Source: an archaeon
Lineage (GTDB): Archaea; Nanobdellota; Nanobdellia; Pacearchaeales; UBA284
Assembly (NCBI GenBank): GCA_030619955.1
Contig: JAUXAK010000006.1
Coordinates: 1 to 16,659 of the forward strand
Reading direction: 5' to 3'
Length of the DNA: 16,659 nt
Part shown: one piece after another, positions 12,996 to 16,659 of the stretch
How the letters are laid out: each line of letters opens with the position of its first letter
Position numbering within the stretch: the stretch's first letter is position 1
Position numbers and translations under genes: made by a program
Notes under the pieces: generated by a model
The model's input: only the letters and a program-made list of their open reading frames with translations
What the model was told of the DNA's origin: nothing
Databases searched by the model: none

Positions 12996-14156
12996 ATGAA
13001 AAAGTGGGTGATTTTTATGGTTTTGGGAATTTTGGTAATAGTGATTATTGGAATTTTTATTATTTACATTAAAAAAGAATGCAAAATTGATGACGACTGT
13101 CTAAGCAAAAATTGTTTTACAGTTCAATGTAAGGATAACAAATGTATTTATTCTCCTATTGTTGATTGTTGTGGGAATGAAATGTGTGAGGTTGGTGAAA
13201 CCTATCCAGAATGTGTAGCTGATTGTCCTGACTGTGATGATGTAAATGAATGTACCAAAGACAGTTATGATTATCATGAGCAGAGGTGTGTGAATACTAT
13301 TATTCCAAATGTTATCTGCTGTGGCAATAGTGTTTGTGAGACAGGAGAGAATTATGAAAATTGTGCTCAGGATTGCCCTAATTGTGATGATAATAATAAT
13401 TGCACTATCGACTCTTATGATTATCATGAACAAAAGTGTATTAATGAGCCCATTGTCCCTTGTTGTGGTAATGGCATATGCGATGAAAATGCTGAAACAT
13501 ATTTGAATTGTTCAACAGATTGTCCAAATTGTGATGATGATAACAAGCTTACTGGAGACAGCTTTAACTACGAAACCCAGAAGTGTGAGAATATTGTTAC
13601 TCACTATTTCATTGACGATTTCGAAGAAGGTACTCAAATGTGGGCTTTAGATAAGGCAACAGCTTGGAGCACAATTGTAGAAGATGGCAATACGATTCTA
13701 AGAGGAACTGCCCACAATTGGGCAAGGCTTGAGGGACAGGAATGGACAGATTATATCTTCAAATTTAGATTTAAGATAATAACAGGTTTGATGCATGCTA
13801 ACTTCAGGTTTAATTCTAGTGAGGGTGGGATTAACGCATATTACGTCGGTTTAGACGATACTTTTGAAGAAGAAGGAAAAACAGTAATATGCTTAACCAA
13901 GAGCACTCCTGCAGGTCCTAATCTACTTCAACCTCATATTCCATTTAGTTTTGAGGAAGGTTGGCACACTCTTGAAATAAGAGGCTATGGTAATGTTATT
14001 AATGTTTACATAGACGATAAACTCTTAATAAAATACAAAGATACTGAAAATCCCATTCTTTTTGGTAAAGTTGTATTTCAAGTAGTCCAGGGGGAGTTTC
14101 TGATAGACGATGTTGAAATTAAAGTTATTACAGAGAAAGATATAGTTTATCCTTAA
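12996..14156 (+). CDS. Membrane-anchored Cys-rich repeat protein with C-terminal lectin-like domain (paralogue B)
   Basis: This 386-aa paralogue of the gene at 11651 has the same order of parts. It has an N-terminal anchor helix (about 4-25), a first Cys module (CKIDDDCLSKNCFTVQCKDNKC) and three Cys-rich repeats (about 58-98, 108-148 and 156-197). A concanavalin/LamG-like domain follows from HYFIDDFEEG (203) to about 375, with a short tail KVITEKDIVYP. The Cys-rich part is highly similar to paralogue A at DNA level, especially the third repeat, while the C-terminal domains share only scattered positions (DDF, WTDY, the final F-x-DD). This indicates duplication followed by rapid divergence or exchange of the ligand-binding end. 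Its stop overlaps the stop of the convergent permease gene. Extracellular adhesin or glycan-binding role is inferred. Confidence 0.78.
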   Translation: MKKWVIFMVLGILVIVIIGIFIIYIKKECKIDDDCLSKNCFTVQCKDNKCIYSPIVDCCGNEMCEVGETYPECVADCPDCDDVNECTKDSYDYHEQRCVNTIIPNVICCGNSVCETGENYENCAQDCPNCDDNNNCTIDSYDYHEQKCINEPIVPCCGNGICDENAETYLNCSTDCPNCDDDNKLTGDSFNYETQKCENIVTHYFIDDFEEGTQMWALDKATAWSTIVEDGNTILRGTAHNWARLEGQEWTDYIFKFRFKIITGLMHANFRFNSSEGGINAYYVGLDDTFEEEGKTVICLTKSTPAGPNLLQPHIPFSFEEGWHTLEIRGYGNVINVYIDDKLLIKYKDTENPILFGKVVFQVVQGEFLIDDVEIKVITEKDIVYP

Positions 14157-15346
14157 AACAGATAAAAAAGTATCGTCGGAAATAATAATGCTCCCATCAT
14201 ATGCATTTTTTTAACACCCATAATTGATGTTGTAATTCCTATTGAAGTTGCTGTTAATAATACAATTAAGCCAAACCAGCCAGAAAGAATTACTGTCAGG
14301 ATTGAAATAAAGCAAATTATTACAATACAAAGTAGTTTATAATTTATTTTTACAATTTTTTTTGCAAAAACTCGCGCCAAAGCAAGTGTAATAAATACTG
14401 CAACACTTCCAGCAACTAAAGCAGCTGCAAGCAACAAAAGAAGACTTTGCAAGTTAAAATTCCAGAGAAATTTACTAATAATAACTGCACTTCCTGTTCT
14501 TGGTTTTTGAATTGTGTAGAGTGCAACAAAAGAAAGAGCCATTACAATAGTATTAATTGCTCCAAGAAGAATAAGAAAAGCTTTCCGGCTTAGTTTTCCA
14601 AAAGCAGTTGAAATAACAGCTGCTTGGGCAGAACCAACTCCTGGCAAAAAAGAAACAAGGGAGGATGAAAAAATACTTGCGCCAAGAGCTTTTATTGTTT
14701 GTTTTTTACTTACTTTTATATTTTTTATTTTTTGTTCAGGCAACTTTACATTCTTAATAAAAGAAATACTAAGAAGAGAAATACCAAACAACCCACTTAG
14801 CAAAGGAAAAAGCGGCTGTTTTAACAGAGTAAAATTTAAAGTTGCAATTCCAAGAATACCAGAAAGTGAAAATATGAAAAAAGCTAAAAATTTCTTTTTT
14901 TCTTTCATAATCAAGAATACAAATATTGCAATAAGAATGAAGGCCATTGCTTTAATAAGAAAAGGATAAAAAACAGGCATTATTGCAATAAAAAAAGGAA
15001 CTAAAGCTAGAGCAATTAACAAACCAAAAAAAGAACCTATCACAGTAAGTTTGACAGCACCATAACCTTGTCCTTTAAGCAAAAGTTTGTGGCCTGGAAG
15101 AACAGATAAAGCAGTTGAGGTATCTGGTGCTCCTAGAAAGATACTTGGGATAAAGTCAACCACTGTATGTGTAATTGCCATAGACACAATAAAAATTGCT
15201 AACATGATTGGAGTTGTAAAATTCAAAAAGAAAGCTGAGCTTGTAAATAACAATAAAGCTATCAGATTGATATGAACTCCTGGAATAAGCCCTGTTAAGG
15301 TACCTGCAATAATTCCTATGGCAATTGCAAGAATTATGTTAATCAT
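14153..15346 (-). CDS. TctA-like integral membrane permease (COG1784/DUF112-type)
   Basis: A 397-aa protein of about 10-12 hydrophobic helices. Diagnostic segments are GLIPGVHIN (19-27), IFLGAPDTSTALSVLPGH (69-86) and LKGQGYGAVKLT (90-101). In the second half, FLPGVGSAQAA (233-243) repeats the PGVH/PGVG hairpin motif and suggests an internal two-fold repeat. This matches the archaeal branch of the tripartite tricarboxylate transporter TctA family. No TctB or TctC binding protein is beside it, so the substrate is unknown and the classic three-part system is not evident. Its stop overlaps the convergent stop of paralogue B. An AT-rich TTTTAAAA at 15372-15379 is placed to act as its TATA box. 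Confidence 0.83.
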   Translation of the reverse strand: MINIILAIAIGIIAGTLTGLIPGVHINLIALLLFTSSAFFLNFTTPIMLAIFIVSMAITHTVVDFIPSIFLGAPDTSTALSVLPGHKLLLKGQGYGAVKLTVIGSFFGLLIALALVPFFIAIMPVFYPFLIKAMAFILIAIFVFLIMKEKKKFLAFFIFSLSGILGIATLNFTLLKQPLFPLLSGLFGISLLSISFIKNVKLPEQKIKNIKVSKKQTIKALGASIFSSSLVSFLPGVGSAQAAVISTAFGKLSRKAFLILLGAINTIVMALSFVALYTIQKPRTGSAVIISKFLWNFNLQSLLLLLAAALVAGSVAVFITLALARVFAKKIVKINYKLLCIVIICFISILTVILSGWFGLIVLLTATSIGITTSIMGVKKMHMMGALLFPTILFYLF

Positions 15347-15371
15347 TGATATTGATTCATTATTAAATTTA

Positions 15372-15379
15372 TTTTAAAA
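15372..15379 (-). promoter_or_regulatory. TATA-like box of the TctA-like gene
   Basis: TTTTAAAA (palindromic) is centred about 29 nt before the ATG at 15346, giving a leader of about 3-4 nt. The surrounding DNA is all A/T, so the assignment is weak. Confidence 0.35.
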
Positions 15380-15382
15380 TTA

Positions 15383-15736
15383 TTATTTTATTATTCTAAG
15401 TTTACTAATTTCAATTTCAAATTCACCTTTATAATCAATAACCTTGCCTATAATTTCCACTTCTTTTTGCTCTAATGCTGCTGTTTCTGGAATTTTCCTT
15501 CGCAAAACAGCTCTTATACCAGCTGTGCCGTCATAAACAGTAAAAATATTTAGGCTATCAACAGTCCTCTGGTTTGTTACTATTCCCTGCACTTTAACCC
15601 ATTGGTCAAGGGTTTTTTCATTTATGTTTATTATCTGAATCACTTGAGGCTCAAGATTATCTGCAAGAATAATAATAAAAAAAGTTCCAATTAGTGCAGT
15701 TATCAAAGAAAGCTTTAGCAAAGATTTGGTTTTCAT
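15383..15736 (-). CDS. Membrane-anchored OB-fold protein
   Basis: This 117-aa protein has one N-terminal hydrophobic segment (SLITALIGTFFIIILA, about 10-25), either a signal peptide or an anchor. An OB-fold barrel follows at about 42-117: VKVQGIVTNQRTVDSLNIF, then TVYDGTAGIRAVL, EVEIIGKVIDYKGEFEIEI and SKLRIIK. The pattern G-x-V (strand 1), F-T-V-x-D-G-x-x-G-I (strands 2-3) and V-x-G-x-V-x-x-Y-x-G (strand 4) is that of tRNA_anti/BOF-like OB domains. Similar exported or anchored OB proteins occur in Euryarchaeota and DPANN; ligand unknown. It lies 36 nt ahead of the TctA-like gene on the same strand, so they may be co-transcribed, or the permease may use its own TATA box. Confidence 0.72.
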   Translation of the reverse strand: MKTKSLLKLSLITALIGTFFIIILADNLEPQVIQIININEKTLDQWVKVQGIVTNQRTVDSLNIFTVYDGTAGIRAVLRRKIPETAALEQKEVEIIGKVIDYKGEFEIEISKLRIIK

Positions 15737-15883
15737 CTATTTTAAAAAAATTTTATATTTTTTAATTTTTATTGTGTTTTGTTAGCTTCTTTTTCCATAA
15801 AATTAAAATTCAAAACTTTAAGAAAAAGTCTAAGATTTTAGCTTTATTTTTTCTTTTTCTTGAGTAGTAACAAAATAGAAAAG

Positions 15884-15892
15884 TTTAAAAAG
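15884..15892 (+). promoter_or_regulatory. TATA-like box of the right-edge ORF
   Basis: TTTAAAAAG is centred at about 15888, 25-26 nt before the ATG at 15913, with the purine-rich AGAAAAG just upstream as possible BRE. This predicts a leaderless mRNA and supports the chosen start. Confidence 0.55.
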
Positions 15893-15912
15893 CTCGCAAT
15901 CTAAAAAATAAT

Positions 15913-16659
15913 ATGACCCTGGAAATTGATATTAAACCGCAAGGAATTATTTCAGCTCTTGTTAGAGGAGATTTTGATAAAGCAGTAGCTGAATTAAATG
16001 AACATGGTTTTAAAGTTATTCCATTATGGCTAAATGGTTTATTACAGGAACAAATAGGTTATAGATATCCAGTTTCTATGGTGGGAAATTTTGTTAAAGA
16101 AGGGCTATTATGTATTCCTAAAGAAAATACAAGATTATTAAAAGAGAGTTTATGCCTAAAAGATCCAAAAAAAGCAACACAAACTCATAGAGAAAATAAA
16201 GAATATATTTTATCAAATAAAGAAGAAATAGAAAAAGCAAGAGAAGAGGGGTTGGAAATTGATAAAAAAGACATAAATAAAAATAGTTGCTTAGAAATGC
16301 CTACAAACAGCCTTGGTTCTAATAAATATAGTGTTTTTCTTTTTGGTGGAAAAGGAACAGATAAAGAAAAAAGTAAAAGAGCACAAACTCATGGAGAATG
16401 GTTAAAAGATTCTCCTAAAAAGATAAATGAAATTACTTTCTATCTCTATGACCCAGATTATATTTCCAAGATTGGAAAACCTTATGCTAATCAAGTGTGG
16501 CTTTACAGCCTTGCTCCCAAGTATATTATTGATGGCCTCGACGGGAGCCTCCCTACTAATGGCAGGCAAGTTCGCGGGGTGTTGGAGAAAACCAGCGAAG
16601 CTGGTTTGCAAAAAATTGATAAAAGCATTCTAGAAAATAAAATTAAAGATTTGTTTGTT
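15913..16659 (+). CDS. Unrecognised protein, partial (open at right edge)
   Basis: The ATG at 15913 opens a frame of 249 codons without a stop to the window end, so the C-terminus is missing. The N-terminus reads MTLEIDIKPQGIISALVRGD and the protein looks soluble. It has a charged helical linker (about 95-125), then NKYSVFLFGGKGTDKEKSKR, INEITFYLYDPDYISKIG and ANQVWLYSLAPKYIIDG. The GGKGTDKEKS stretch superficially resembles a P-loop but lacks the G-K-[ST] ending. I do not recognise a family. Residues about 207-232 are encoded by a GC-rich island (about 60% GC over 60 nt by hand count) containing hairpins, unlike the AT-rich rest. The frame stays open through it. Confidence 0.72.
   Translation, partial: MTLEIDIKPQGIISALVRGDFDKAVAELNEHGFKVIPLWLNGLLQEQIGYRYPVSMVGNFVKEGLLCIPKENTRLLKESLCLKDPKKATQTHRENKEYILSNKEEIEKAREEGLEIDKKDINKNSCLEMPTNSLGSNKYSVFLFGGKGTDKEKSKRAQTHGEWLKDSPKKINEITFYLYDPDYISKIGKPYANQVWLYSLAPKYIIDGLDGSLPTNGRQVRGVLEKTSEAGLQKIDKSILENKIKDLFV
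16531..16607 (+). repeat. GC-rich island with hairpins inside a coding region
   Basis: By hand count, 36 of 60 bases in 16531-16590 are G or C, against clearly AT-rich sequence on both sides. It includes GGGAGCCTCCC and ends in a perfect 8-bp stem AAACCAGC-GAA-GCTGGTTT (16589-16607). It could be an in-frame inserted palindromic element or an intrinsic RNA structure. There is only one copy in the window. Confidence 0.5.

Noticed and set aside
10120..13000. CRISPR array or tandem DNA repeat
   Set aside because: The similar blocks are paralogous coding repeats and duplicated upstream DNA; there is no regular repeat-spacer pattern.
14140..14170. Regulatory overlap at the convergent stops of paralogue B and the permease
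   Set aside because: The two stop codons share bases through a TTAA; this is compact packing and I see no hairpin or other signal.
16050..16659. Possible P-loop (GGKGTDKEKS) in the right-edge ORF
   Set aside because: The invariant G-K-[ST] ending is missing, so no NTPase call is made.
1..16659. tRNA, rRNA or insertion-sequence genes
   Set aside because: I looked for T-loop (GGTTCRA) and acceptor patterns, rRNA-like conserved stretches and transposase motifs and saw none. A covariance-model scan was not possible.

Overview
The window is AT-rich archaeal DNA, most likely from a DPANN-type lineage (Woesearchaeota, Pacearchaeota or Nanoarchaeota-like). Four things support this. The left edge carries the C-terminus of the archaeal family-D DNA polymerase large subunit. 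Several prepilins have class III (QxSxE-type) signal peptides. The major pilin begins with a K-K-G-Q-A-A-L-E-F sequence typical of DPANN pilins. Many genes have an archaeal TATA box centred about 26 nt before the ATG, as expected for leaderless mRNAs. The lineage is inferred from gene style, not from a marker phylogeny.

Layout. (1) 1-206: end of PolD DP2, with a C-terminal PIP-box-like motif. (2) 336-2778: a divergent module. Two translationally coupled KaiC/RAD55-like ATPases lie on the minus strand. A P-loop-less KaiC-like protein coupled to a four-helix membrane protein lies on the plus strand. (3) 2762-9562, minus strand: a type IV pilus-like operon. In transcription order it has five prepilin-like proteins, a membrane protein with a C-terminal winged helix, a TadA/VirB11-type secretion ATPase, and two separate single-domain TadB/TadC-like platform proteins. 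(4) 9673-10119, plus strand: a probable major pilin divergent from the operon. (5) 10463-14156, plus strand: a surface-protein island. It holds a secreted protein with two GWNL-type repeats, a 53-residue single-TM small protein missed by length cut-offs, and two large paralogues (N-terminal anchor, three Cys-rich repeats, lectin-like C-terminal domain). (6) 14153-15736, minus strand: a TctA-like (COG1784) permease and a membrane-anchored OB-fold protein. (7) 15913 to the right edge: an unrecognised ORF that is still open and contains a GC-rich island.

How it may fit together. The pilus operon supplies a motor, a platform and minor pilins, and the divergent gene supplies a likely major subunit. 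No prepilin peptidase is visible, so processing must be encoded elsewhere. The KaiC-like module beside it recalls ArlH, the KaiC-like partner of the archaellum motor ATPase. A regulatory or assembly role for this module is a hypothesis. The Cys-rich/lectin paralogues look like adhesins. They carry clear traces of recent tandem duplication and C-terminal exchange, including an orphan 3' tail after the first copy, which suggests a locus of surface variation.
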